Shown: positions 45,580 through 56,902 of the stretch, one piece after another
Numbering within the stretch: position 1 is the stretch's first letter
How the letters are laid out: each line of letters begins with the position of its first letter
DNA from: Datisca glomerata
Lineage: Eukaryota > Streptophyta > Magnoliopsida > Cucurbitales > Datiscaceae
Assembly (NCBI GenBank): GCA_003255025.1
Contig: QANY01004038.1
Span: 1,506,793-1,570,792, forward strand
Length of the DNA stretch: 64,000 nucleotides
Direction of reading: 5' to 3'
Translations under genes and position numbers: made by a program
Notes under the pieces: generated by a model
What the model saw: only the letters and a program-made list of their open reading frames with translations
The model's database searches: none
What the model was told of the DNA's origin: nothing

Positions 45580-46450
45580 TAATAGGTATAGAACAAACTT
45601 TCCAGTCTTGAAAAAAAAATAGAGAAATGTCAGATGTTGCATTTGTAAAGCCCTAATGCACCAGTGCTAGCCCTAGTATTTCACACCAGGCTCTTGGGGC
45701 CTGTTTAAGACCATACAAAGCCTCTTGAGCTTGCATACATAATGAGGTTCCTAAGGATCTATAAAGCCTTCTAGTTGAGACATGTAAACAGTTTCAAGAA
45801 GAAAACTATTCAAAAAGACATTGTGCACATCTAGTTGTTTGACATCCCATCTAAATATCATGGCTAGGTGAAAAACAACTCTAAGAGTGGTGGATTTTAC
45901 AACAGAGTGAAATGATTCAGTAAAGTCTATGCCAGGGGTCTGATGGAACCCTTTTACAACTAGCCTTGCCTTGTGTCTTTGAATGCTACCATCTGAGTTG
46001 ACCTTCATTTAAAAAACTCACTTATTCCCAACAAGAGTCATAGAAAGGTTATGAGCTACCAAATCCCAAGTACTACTTCTTAAGAGTGCATTGAACTCAT
46101 TTATCATGGTCTATTTCTAGTATGTATTAGTAAGTACATGCTTAATAGTGTTAAGTTCTACGGGCAAGTTTGAGCTTGGTTATAGTATAAGCTTTGGGTT
46201 TTGAAATACCATGTTTAGACCTAGTTGTCATAGGGTGATGTGAAATTGGCTCAGCTTAGGTGTTTTGTCCATGTAGAGAAATAAGTTATGATTGAGGTGA
46301 TTTATGCAGGTCTATTATCAGTTTATCAGATGTAGAAGGTACGTTATGTGCAATGATAGGCTCATTATGTAAAGTAAGAGAAGGAGATAATGTGTCGTTA
46401 CCTGATACTGATTGAGTAGAAAATGAGGAACTCTGCTTGGAGAAACCACT
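45580..46450 (-). pseudogene. Copia RT (5' half) of the large element
   Basis: Minus strand reads SDGSIQRHKARLVVKGFHQT, PGIDFTESFHSVVKSTTLR, FRWDVKQLDVHNVFLNSFL and ETVYMSQLEGFIDP (45751-46008), the standard Copia RT start. It continues to GKFVLYL at the MITE. The D-V-x-N-A-F-L box has a histidine for aspartate or asparagine. Stops lie in the linker upstream. Confidence 0.85.
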
Positions 46451-47049
46451 TTACATTGAACTCTCAGATGGACTATTTATTGATTTATTGGAGTTTATAT
46501 TAGATAAAGTGAGATTAGTATTAGCAATAGAAATAACAGTTGTCAGAGTAGAGAGACCAGGCAAAAAAGGTGCTGAGCATGAAATTTTACCCTGAATTGG
46601 GAAACTATGTTGAAAAGGGGAAATATGACTCATAGAGCATAACATTTCTAGAAATGTAAATCTTACCAAATGGGTGTAGGCATTTGTAACTTTTGTGATT
46701 GGGTGAGTATCCAAGGAATAGACATACATTTGAGTGAAAATCTACTTTATGTTTGTAATATGGTCTTAGGTGAGGAAAGCATGCACAACCAAAGATTTTT
46801 AAAGTGTTATAATATGTTTTCTTGTGAAATAGTGTTTTACAGGGAGAAATGAGATTGAGTGTGGAAGGCATCCCACCAAAGATTTTTTGTAGTTTGGAAG
46901 GCATCCCACCAGAAATTCAGAGGCATTTGTACCAGTGCAAGAAGGGTAAATCTTATCCAATTAGGTGTCTATGCTTCTTCTCTACCTCACCACTCTATTG
47001 GTGAATATGAGAATAAGGGTGTCTGAAAAAGATTCCTTGTTTTTGGAGA
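46451..47049 (-). pseudogene. Copia integrase C-terminal half of the large element
   Basis: Minus strand from the LTR-element boundary: YLQKQGIFFRHPYSHIHQ, a stop, EVEKKHRH, then INLISPCKTLFHKKTYYN-like words, GCACFPHLRPYYKHKVDFHS and CLFLGYSPNHKSYKCLHPFG (46605-46904). The last box is the conserved integrase/RT linker motif of Copia. The N-terminal half lies at 54325-54580. Confidence 0.85.
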
Positions 47050-47055
47050 TAGACA

Positions 47056-47703
47056 GTAACGTTGCGCACGCTCCCTCCTCCCGGTGGTACATGTGCTTTT
47101 CCTCTCAGCTAAAGTTTCCCTCAACCTTAATGTCTGCAAAACAATAACAAGGAATCATGTAGATGGAAACTGAGGGTGGTTTCCCTTCTAAGGGATTCTG
47201 ATGCTTAAGTCAATCGATGGTTAATATTTTGGCATAATTTCTGTAAGGGAGATTTGGCCTACCACTTGCATTAATTCGTAGATACATTTATACCTGAGTC
47301 CTCAGGGTGGAAGAAGCGTGTTGAAGAAGCTTCTTGGAGGCATGTTGTAGGAGCTTCACGAGACACGAAGCATGTCATTGATTAGACGTAAGGGTGGCGA
47401 TTTAACATAAAACGATAGGCTTTTAATGTCGAAATGACTGTGTGGAGGCTATCCTGACACTTTATCATGGCGATTGAACCTGTGGGGTGATCATTTTAGT
47501 GAGTAATGATGACATTACGCTCGGGGTTGACCGAGCTTTCTGTGTAGACTTTATTCCTGTTCTTTTGTGAGCTCGGGTCAGTGCGTCCTGAGCTCTATAG
47601 GGGCCGACCAGTCGAGGTCAGTTCCACTCATTTCTTGGCAGGGAGTTTCTTACTGTGGTGCTACATGCATCGTTGTATTGTTAGAGGTTGGGGAAAACAC
47701 CTA
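47056..47703 (-). repeat. 3' LTR of the LARD-like element
   Basis: Matches 53706-54324: GCTTAAGTCAATCGATG or GCCTAAGTCAGTCGATG, ATATTTTGGCATAATTT, ATACATTTATACCTGAGTCC, GGAAGAAGCGTGTTGAAGAA, GTGAGCTCGGGTCAGT. The first two bases of the terminus appear lost. Confidence 0.85.
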
Positions 47704-48529
47704 TAGAGTTGCCGCTAGTCGAGGACTTGAGTGGCTTCACTCACCCTGATCTGAAGGCTTCATTATCTGAGCTTCTCATCTGAGTTGTCTTTATGCATTG
47801 ATAGACTAGGAGTTTTCACTCATCTCGAGTATTTCACACACGTTTAGAGCTTTTCCCTTAGAGAGGACAGCATCGAATGGAATTAATTACCTTCCCGACT
47901 TTTTTCGTGTGACATTTCATCCTCTCTGAGAATCAATATCGTCGATCTCTCAAGAACAAAGGCACTACAGGTGTGTAGAGGCACGTGGGGGAGCCTGACT
48001 CATGGACGTGATGCTTCATCAGGATACGTCATTTCACTCTTGACACTGATTGGACGATTCTTGATTTCCCAAAATTCTCTCTCATCGAAACGTTCGTCTT
48101 CCAGTCGCTCAACAATTTCCATTATGGTTGGCATAAATCCCTCGTTAAATGGGCGGTTTTCTCCTATACGAATAGGCAATTTATCTCCTTATTTCTTCCA
48201 TCTTCGCCTCCTTCACAGGGCCAAAATGGAGTGAAATTTTCCTTCTTGCCCTTACCTCATTTTACTTCTTTGTGAAAACAACGATCCTTCCCCTTCTGGG
48301 ACATCCTTTGTTCTTAGAAAAAAATGGGTTCTTCTTTTGATCTTCCTGACCTTCCTTTCCATGGTTATCGTTTCCCTTTTCATCATCCTTTAAATATTGT
48401 ATTCCAAAGTCACTGATGCATTGTACGCAATGATTGTCTTTCCGTCGCCAAACCATTCGGCAAAATTTTTGTTTGCGTTAGCCACTCACCCCTGATTGTA
48501 GAGTTGTTACCCTAACGGGGACCTATAAT
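47704..48529. other. LARD-like interior, left part
   Basis: No coding frame with family resemblance. The region is more GC-rich than the rest of the window, which suits a distinct element. It ends at the CACTA insertion. Confidence 0.5.
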
Positions 48530-50843
48530 CACTACAAGAAAAAATCACCTATTGTGATGGTTTTAGAAGGTTTCGGCGGCAGTTTTATAAATGGCTATTT
48601 GGTGTAATTAATGGTTGGGACATAGGAAATCTTTTATAAATACAGAGATGTCGCTCAACAATTTAACCGCCGGTAAAAAAATTATGTGGCGGTTGAAACA
48701 CTGCCGTAAAATTTTGGCCAATAGCGGCGATTTTATGATACCAAAATCGGAGGTTTAAAATCGCCGGCAAAGGCGTAATGAAATAAAAAAAATATTACGG
48801 TAGTTTACAAAATCGCCACTAATGTATCATTTTCTAAAAAAAATTGGGTTGTTGAATCGAACTAAACCAAGAAAATTTTACCAACAACCAAGGTTTCAAC
48901 AAATACTAAATACAAACAATCAAAAAACAAAATACTAACATCAAAATTCACAATGGGGCACTCATAAACATAACTCTTCCCCTAACCATGTCCTGTCAAA
49001 ATCAAACCAAAAATTCATAAATGACTGCATTATACAAGAATAATCTAAAATTTCTAATCAGATGCTAAAATTATCATCAAATAACATCAATCTAAGGCAA
49101 GGGACCTTGCATTATTTGGTTTGATTTTGGTAAAAATATCACAAAAATATCAGTTCTAGCATTTTAAACAAATTTATTTATATTATCAATGACCTTGCAT
49201 TATTAAGAATAAGGAGGAGCTAGAGTTCTGAAGATATTTACTACATAGATGTGATTGTATGTGTGTGTATTAGCTTCTGGAATTCTTTGACATGCAAAAG
49301 AATTAAAATTATATACACAACTTGCGTATTAAATGAAAGATTATAAAATTAAGATGAAGGCATCAATAAACATTTTTAATTAGAAAAAAAACATCAAACA
49401 CACAAAAAGTTTCATTCATTTTACAGATAAAGGATGAGTAAGAGCCCACCTGTTTGTGGATTTCCAATGTCACAAAGCAGATAGAGAAACAAACTTATGA
49501 ATTTCTAATATCACAAAGCCATAAACTTATGAATTTAGACCAACCCACTCCCAACTGAGGTAAAGAATAAATGGAATAGAAGGCAAAACAAAAGCAACAG
49601 ATAATATACAAGACACTAAATTCACCAAGGTCAATAAGATTTTCAATATCACAAAGCAGTTAGAGAAACAAACAGCTTCCTACATACCAATCTAGCATGC
49701 ATAACTTGATAAGATTGGACCTCAAACAAATTCAATTTCAAAGAATAATGATAAAATGATAAAATTCAAACTCTTAAAAATCTCAAAGCAAGCATAATCG
49801 AACATAATTCATATTCTGAAGTAATTCATTGGGACTAAGGCGCCAACCAAGTGACCTTAAATTTTCTTTTGCTTGTTCAACTAACTTAACTCTTGGTATT
49901 GGAATTGCTCCCTTGCTAATGCACCATTTATTGCTACCTACCATTTACCCAACTTATAATATCAGTAGTCTATACGTTTACTTGCTTAATCCTCACAAAA
50001 GAAAAGCGAAATCATTATTACTTGTGATACAGTTTTACATCTTTTTTCTATAATTTCTCTTAGAGAAACCAGCAGAGGCTCCAAACCTGGAAGAATTTTC
50101 CTGAATAACAAAGCCCTGAAGCAAAAAACATGATGAATAAAGTCCAAGTTATTGGAAAATTAAATAATAATGGTGTCATCTTACACAACTTACAGATATG
50201 TGTTCATGAAATCAAACTCATTAAAAAATAATGGTGTCATTTTATATACGTATTTTACTAACTTAAAATGTGAACGAGAGAACCGCAACAAGAAGGCAGA
50301 GAGCCGCGATGAGAAACAGACCCACGAGGAAGATCACCACCACGAACAGGACGACGAACCAACCACCACGAGTAGAATCATGATGAACCCACCACCACCA
50401 CCACCACGAGCAGAATCACGCACCAGAGAGCCGTGGCGAGAAATCACGATGGAGGAGCTCGTGGTGGAGGAGCTTGCATCGGAGACATTGCAGTGGAGAA
50501 ATCACCGGGTTGTGATATGCATTTTGAGAAGAAGAAGGGTGGTTCCGCGTGGGTTTAGGCGAAAAGAAAAATTAGGGATTTAGATGCTTTGTAGCAACGG
50601 TTTTGAACCACGGCTAAAGATGCTTAAAAACCACGGTTTCACTAAACCACCAGCCCAAATTAATTTATAAATATTTTTTTTAATTTTTTACATTTGGCGG
50701 CGGTTTACAAGAACCACCGCTATATGTCAAACTATAGCAAAGGTTTTAAAAAAAACTCCACCTTAAGTTTGACCGATATTCTCCGATGGTTAGCATAACT
50801 GGCACCGTAAAACTGCCAGGGAAAACCATTTTTTATTATAGTA
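48530..50843. mobile_element. Non-autonomous CACTA element nested in the LARD-like element
   Basis: Left end CACTACAAGAAAAAATCACC at 48530. The right end, reverse-complemented, reads TACTATAATAAAAAATGG. Flanked by AAT at 48527-48529 and 50844-50846, the 3-bp duplication expected of CACTA. Subterminal GC-rich words alternate on both sides (GGCGGCAGTTTTA, CCGCCGGTAAAA, GGCGGTTGAAA, AATCGCCGGCAAAG on the left; GGCGGCGGTTTAC, ACCACCGCTATATG on the right). No transposase. A frame at 50170-50583 is a low-complexity P/R/E-rich stretch and not called. Confidence 0.85.
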
Positions 50844-50846
50844 AAT

Positions 50847-51540
50847 GTGGCTAGCACGTTTTCCTTGCCTTTTCTGCCTTCACTCTTTCAGACCACCAAC
50901 CGCTTGCCACATAGTGCCTTGGGAGAGCACAATCTCTTACGATCATTTTCTTTGGGGTCACCCCGAATTTGCTGGCGAATACTGCCTTCTTCTCTCTTAC
51001 TAAGTGGGAGAGATTGAAGCCTTATTCATCCTCAGCTTGAAAATCGGTTGTCGTCCATGGTTTGAGGGGTTCTCAAAACTTTATTTCTACTTGTAATCCT
51101 CTATTTATTAATGAGAATAAACTTCATTTACGTTTTGTCTTTCATCTCTTACTTTACTTTCCTTGCCGCAAGTCGTATGCTCGGAGTAGAAGCTTTTACT
51201 ATCTCATGTGCCCTATGTTGGCCTAAGCGAGGCCCTTATCTTTTATCTCTTAGTTGTCAGACGTTGTATCCTTACTTTTACTGTCCTGAGTTGTAGCATT
51301 ACCATGATCCTGAGCACAAGTGGTCTTTTAAAATGGCCTTATCCCTTTCAGCCGGTTGCCCTTAATTATTCTATTCTCAAGGAAGTCTGGTCGGGTGAAT
51401 GCTCCAGGTCTGGCGAGATGTGAGTAGAAATCCTTTTCCCTTGGTGATTGGTCAAAGGATCCTACTTTCTTGGTGTAGAGTGCTCGTCTCATAGCCGCGA
51501 GTCTTGGCTCTGGCCAGGTGTCTTTCCTTGCAAGTCCGTC
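50847..51540. other. LARD-like interior, middle part
   Basis: Continues the LARD-like element after the CACTA insertion. Moderately GC-rich, with no readable domain. Confidence 0.45.
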
Positions 51541-52080
51541 AGGTATTCCTATTATGACAAGTCCTTTAATCTCATCTGCGAGCTGAGGTGCTCCGCAGAC
51601 ATCTCCTTGTCGATATCTAGGCCAGGTTTTCCCTACTCTGGCTAGATCTCGTCTACGAGCTGAGGTGCTCGGCATATATCTTTTTTGTTGATATCTAGTC
51701 AGGCTTACCTGCTCTGGTTAGATCCTGTCAACGAGCTGAGGTACTCGACAAACATCTCCTTTGTTGATATCTAGGCCAGGATTTTCCTATTCTTGCTAGA
51801 TCCCGTATGTGAGCTGAGCTGCTCGACAGACATCACCTTTGTTGATATCTAGCCAAGATTACATACTCTAGCTAGATCTCGTTTGTGTGCTGATGTGCTC
51901 AGCAAACATCTCATTTTTTATTTCTAGCCAGGCTTACTAGCTCTGGTTAGATCCCGTCTGTGAGTTGAGGTGCTCGACATACATCTTCTTTATTGATATC
52001 TAGCCAGGCTTACCTGCTCTGTCTAGATCCTGTCTGCGAGCTGAGGTGCTCGATATAAATCTCCTTGAATCCCAACTGAC
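51541..52080. repeat. Minisatellite of 75-78 bp, seven copies
   Basis: The anchor AGCTGAGGTGCTCGRCA starts near 51581, 51658, 51734, 51812, 51888, 51963 and 52039. Each unit also holds TTGATATCTAGCCAGG, CTGCTCTGGYTAGATC and CCGTCTGYG. Copies differ by scattered substitutions. Long non-coding Gypsy derivatives often carry such arrays. Confidence 0.9.
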
Positions 52081-53705
52081 AGGCTCAGAGACTTCATCAG
52101 TCATCACTTTATTTAATCGTGTCTGGCGAGCTGGGGGACCTCACCAGATCACTATTTTTTTATCCTGACTGTCGAGTCAAAGTGCTCACTTGTCATCACT
52201 TTTTGTTTAGTCCTTCATCACATGTGGTAGAAGAGTCGATCCTTAAAGACTTGTAGGATAGTGAGAAGATCACAAGCAAACAATGATGCCACGTATTTTT
52301 TTCCAAGAGTAGATTTGCTAGAAAAGGGACAACATATAACTACTCCTAAATGAAGGGGAGATGAAATTTCTTATTTAGCAAGTGTCGATGGGCACACGGT
52401 CATTTGTGCTTCAGTGTAGGCCATTCTGAGGAGGGTTGATTCCTCCGCTCTGAACTGGGGAGTTGTGTGGAGTTTCTGATCTTGGTGGCTCCAGTGAGAT
52501 GGGAGTATCTGAGAGCTCTAACTGGCCTCGTGTTAAAGGTGCCCCTCTCCGAACTTCATATTTTCCTCAACGATAAGAAAATTCTAGCTTCAGAGGTGAG
52601 CGCTAACTTATCCTCAACTGTTCTTCCTGGTGGTATGGTGGGAGTACGACCAGCTCCCTGACCCATCAAGTTCCCTTTCAGGGGCCGCCCTTGGTTAATG
52701 TACTGGCCACATACTCCTCCATCATTTTTGTTCTCGTCACCTTGTATGTGGCTCTGATGGGAACGGGCCCATGTAGAGTCTCATGAAGTTCCTGACTTCA
52801 TTGAAAGCTGGCGTGAAGGGGCTGGCTATCTCTCATTCCCTTTCATATGGGCTTCATGTGCTCGGGTGATGCTTGCGCTCTGATTTTGTCACGATCCTCG
52901 TCCTTCAGCCATTGTGGGGTGCGGGGCCTGGGGCCACGTAGTCAGGGCTTGCATTTCAGCTATGGAGGAGGGCTTATGGAATCCTTTGTATTTCAACTGG
53001 CATTAATCCTCAGCTTGTCCAACCGCATCGTGTAGTTTCTTCCTAGCGGCCAAAGGGATACCATAAACCCAGATGGTGGGCGGCCCCATGGTATCTCTGC
53101 AGTTGCTCTTATATTGCCCCTAAAGGTTCCTCGGGGATTGTTCCCTTCATCTTTTAGGGGTGACCCCAGCCAGAATCTTATAAGAAATAAGTCTAGTCAT
53201 TTTCAACTTTAAATTTTTCTTGATTCCAGTTTCCTCGAGAGGTGACACCCGCCCCTAGTTGGGAGGTCATCCCAACTTTCCCTAGGTAGTTTCCCCCGAA
53301 GCTCTGAGAGCGCGTGGCAACTTTACCGGTGATCTCTTGATTCGTGGGAGGGGATCATTCACGTACAACAGACTGTTGTGGCTTGCACATGATCTGTCAC
53401 ATCTTTCCTTTCCTCATGTGTTATCTCATAGGTTACAACCACCATTTCTTTCTTCCTTTGTTAGATAGTCCTGAGGGAGGTAGGGGGTTCCTTCCCTCGC
53501 GGAGAGACGGGCTGGTTCTACCTATTTGTCCTGATTTTCAATGACGTAGAATGTTGGGCCCATCTTCTCTTTGCAAGAAGAGAAAGGACTCCTAATACTT
53601 CGACGGGGATGGCTTTATAGTCGCTCCCCATAGACGACGCCAACTATTTTAGTCAAAAACTTCAACAGTACATGTGTTGATCCTTCTAACTGAAGGTGTC
53701 CACGG
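52081..53705. other. LARD-like interior, right part with primer-site-like sequence
   Basis: Short open frames in a GC-richer context, none with recognisable domains. 53624-53643 (minus) is the primer-site-like sequence near the 5' LTR. Confidence 0.45.
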
Positions 53706-54324
53706 TGGTAATATTGTGCACAATCTCACCTCCCTATGGTACACATGATTTTCCTTTTAGCTAAATCTTCCATTGACCTCAATGTCTGTAAAACACATAT
53801 AATGAACCATGTAGACAGGGAATCAGGGGGTGGTTTCCCACCTAAGGGCCTTCGATGCCTAAGTCAGTCGATGATTGATATTTTGGCATAATTTATGTAA
53901 GGGAGAGTTGGCATACCTCTTGTGTTAATTCGTATATACATTTATACCTGAGTCCTTGGGGGCGGAAAAAGCGTGTTGAAGAAGATTCTTGTAGGCTTGT
54001 TGGAGAAACTTCATGAGACACGAAGCCTGTCATTATCAATTGTCGATCGGACGTAAGTGATGCGATTTTGACATAAAGTGATAGGATTTTAAAGTTGAAA
54101 TGACTGTGTTGAGGCTATTCTGACACTTTGTCATGGTGATTGGACTTGTGGGGTGCTACTTTTGGTGAGTAAATAATGATCTTACACTTAGGGTTGACTG
54201 AGTTTTTGTGTAGACTCTATTTTGTCCTTCCGTGAGCTCGGGTCAGTCCATTCCTGGCGTAGGGAGTTTCCTATTGTGGAGCAGCACATATTCTTGTCTC
54301 ATTAGAGATTAGGAAAAACACCCA
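53706..54324 (-). repeat. 5' LTR of the LARD-like element
   Basis: 619 bp, TG...CA ends intact, partner of 47056-47703. Divergence between the copies is obvious by eye, so this insertion is not recent. Confidence 0.85.
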
Positions 54325-54980
54325 TAACATGGAGCAAACTCCTAAATCACCCCCAGTCAGATTGTAGGGATTTAATTTTTCTGCCAAAGATTTGTATAGA
54401 TTAGTTCAAGTGGTTTTGAGGTGATTGATTCAAATAAGGTAAAACATGTTTTTTGCCTTTTTGACATGAGATGCGGAAAGGCAATTATGAATGTTCAAGG
54501 TTATAGGAGTTCAACACTTTATTAAGTATATTTTGTGCAGGACGTCCTAACCTACTATGCCATTTTCAGTGTTACATGCATATGTAGTATTTTTCCACCC
54601 ATCACTATTAGATAGAATATAATTACTAAACAAATAAGTATAATAGGAAAAATGAGAAGTTTTCTTATTCAAAAGATAGGGAGTAATAGAGGTCCTATAA
54701 GTTTTGCTATTGTAACAATTTGCATTGGTAATATCTAACTATTTGGACATATTAGAACAGATATCAGATTTCTCAATGTAGGGAATAACACTTTGCACAT
54801 AGTATTTGTTTGATGAAGGTTCTTTGATGTTTGGATAAGAGATGAGATAAAGTCCATCCTTAAGAGTCTCTTATAAAAGAAGCATTCCTGAGGCCTTGTC
54901 CTTTATAAAACAAAATTCAGCATGAAATTCAATAAACATATTATTATCAGAGATTAGTTTTAAGATACTAATAAGATTTT
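54325..54980 (-). pseudogene. Copia integrase N-terminal half of the large element
   Basis: Minus strand. Zinc-binding region: HSRLGRPAQNILNKVLNSYN and FRISCQKGKKHVLPYLNQ (54430-54560). Then YTNLWQ, directly followed by KIKSLQSDWG and FRSLLHV at the LTR-element edge. In intact Copia integrases about 55-60 residues, including the first catalytic aspartate, separate D-L-W-G from the Q-S-D-N-G-G-E-F box, so they were deleted here. FRSLLHV joins to YLQKQGIF across the insertion. Confidence 0.82.
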
Positions 54981-56225
54981 TCTTTATGTCAAGTACTCTC
55001 AACAACTATTTGAGTTTAAGAGGGAGCAGTTTATTATTACCTACTGCCAACTTTTCATGACCATGATATTCAGAAGTATGACCCAAGTTTCTTATATCAG
55101 ATGTCACATGGTTGGTTGTTACACTGTTAGAATACCATGCTTGATCACACACTGAATCAAGAGAGACAATGTAAGTAGAAGGAGAAACCATGTAGGCTGA
55201 AGGATTCCCAGAGAAGACATTATATTGCCCTTGTGAGTTCCCAAAACTTTGGTTCACTGCATGTTCTTGATGCTCTTTTTTATATCTGTAATAGCAAATC
55301 TTTGCTGAGTGACCTAGTTTCCTATAGACTTAACACATAATTCTTCCTCCACCAGACCTTCCACCTCTTCTTCCATTCATATTTCCTTTGAAACTTTGTT
55401 GAGAGGTGAAACTTATATTTTGATTATTTTTTGCTTGATTCTTATTGAATTTAGATGAGCCTAAGCCTCCATTGAATTTTTTCTTAAAACCAATATTGAA
55501 ACCAGTGTTGGATATTTTATTTGCACTCATTTCCAGTGTTTCTTCATTCACAATTAGTTGTTTCTCTAGCCTGCTCTCATGGCACAAGAGTATTGCCTTC
55601 AACTTTTCCATTGTAATGTTGTCTGCCCTTGAAGTTATGTTGATAACAACAGGATCAAACTCTGACACTAGGCCATTCACCACATACAGCATTAGGCATT
55701 GTTCATTAATAGCTTGGCTAACTGCTCCTAGTGCATCATCAATCCTTCTCATTTTCTCACAATATTATGTTATTGACTCATTCCTTTTTTGTGTTGTCTA
55801 AATTAAGTTTCTTAGTTGCATTATTCTTGCCTTTAATTGGCTTACGAAGCTTTGTTCTAGGCTTTTCCATACCTCAGCATAAGACTCATATTATGCAACC
55901 ATAGCAAGAATGTCTTCGATCATGGAAGCTCTTAAACAACTAAGTAGAAGTTGGTCCTTTCTTATTCATATTCTGTATTCTAGATTGTCACTGCCATTTG
56001 CAAGTTTTCTATCTAGTTTTCTTGAATTTCCAAGAACCATGTCATCCAGTTCATGGCTAACGGGTGCCAGAGTGACCTGAGATTTCTGTATCATGTAATT
56101 GTTCATGTCTAATTTGATTGACAAGGAACTACTTAGGAAGCTGTTGAAAATATTGTTCAAGCTTGATGAAGATCGGCTTGAACCAATGTTTTTTCATTTA
56201 CTGCATTAATTCCCACATTTTCCAT
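54981..56225 (-). pseudogene. Copia gag and protease of the large element
   Basis: Minus strand. Gag starts at ATG 56225 (MENVGINAVNEKTLVQADLH), with SFLSSSLSIKLDMNNYMI after a frameshift, MRRIDDALGAVSQAINEQCL and VVNGLVSEFDPVVINITSR (55600-55752), and an N/G/R-rich nucleic-acid-binding region (55330-55470). A knuckle-like region follows. Protease: AWYSNSVTTNHVTSDIRNLG and KLAVGNNKLLPLK (55006-55140), with D-S-G changed to N-S-V, so inactive. Gag starts only a few bases from the primer site once the CACTA element is removed. Confidence 0.85.
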
Positions 56226-56329
56226 TGACACTTAGTCACTACAAGAAATATGACATTCCACAGGATTAAAATACAAGGTTCACAGTCGCCTCTTGTTAAA
56301 AACTCAAAACAATAAGATATTTTAAAATC

Positions 56330-56850
56330 TAGTAAAACTTATTCCTGTTAAAAGTGAAAAAAATGTGGGAGGCAAAATTAATAGAGACGCGGGAATTGGA
56401 CTTAAGCAGGGCTTTGAACAAAAAATGGAGACCCCTCACATTTCGTTCTCCAGCTCTCTCTCAGTATTGCGCCTCATTCTCTTGCTCCATTTTCAGATCA
56501 GAGAAGCTCAACTGGTTGCTCCATTTCGTTCTCTAGCTCGCTCGGCAACGAAGGTGGATCTATGAGATATTTACTCTCTTAATTTCTTTCTGAAATTTTA
56601 GAGTTCAAGTCACCACAAACGCAGAAAGAGAGATGCAGAGTCTGCAATAGAAATGCATTGACAATGCTAACCTTTTTCAAAAGCTAGGGCTTCAGACCTT
56701 CATTAATCTCTCTACCAACTTCTATGACAGGTTCGTTTCCCTCTAGATTGGACTTTCTTTTAGACCATTTGACATATGCCTTGCCTCTCTTCGTCTCAAG
56801 CTAGCCATAAGCATACCCTAGGCTCAAGCTTCTTAGGTAAGGTTTGTCTT

Positions 56851-56902
<52 letters not shown>

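Larger units (their letters stand above)
47056..54324 (-). mobile_element. LARD-like non-coding LTR retrotransposon inserted in the Copia integrase
   Basis: Direct LTRs at 47056-47703 and 53706-54324. The right copy has TG...CA ends (TGGTAATATTG...AACACCCA). Flanks are TAGACA (47050-47055) and TAACA (54325-54329), a target duplication with a one-base indel. Minus strand TTGGCGTCGTCTATGGGGAG at 53624-53643 resembles a Gypsy-type primer site but lies about 60 bp inside the LTR edge, so the LTR end may need revising. The interior, without the nested CACTA, is about 3.7 kb and has no gag-pol, hence LARD-like. Confidence 0.8.

Noticed and set aside
50170..50583. 137-codon frame inside the nested CACTA
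   Set aside because: Low complexity (P, R, E and H runs from CCACCA repeats) with no recognisable domain; probably non-coding CACTA interior.
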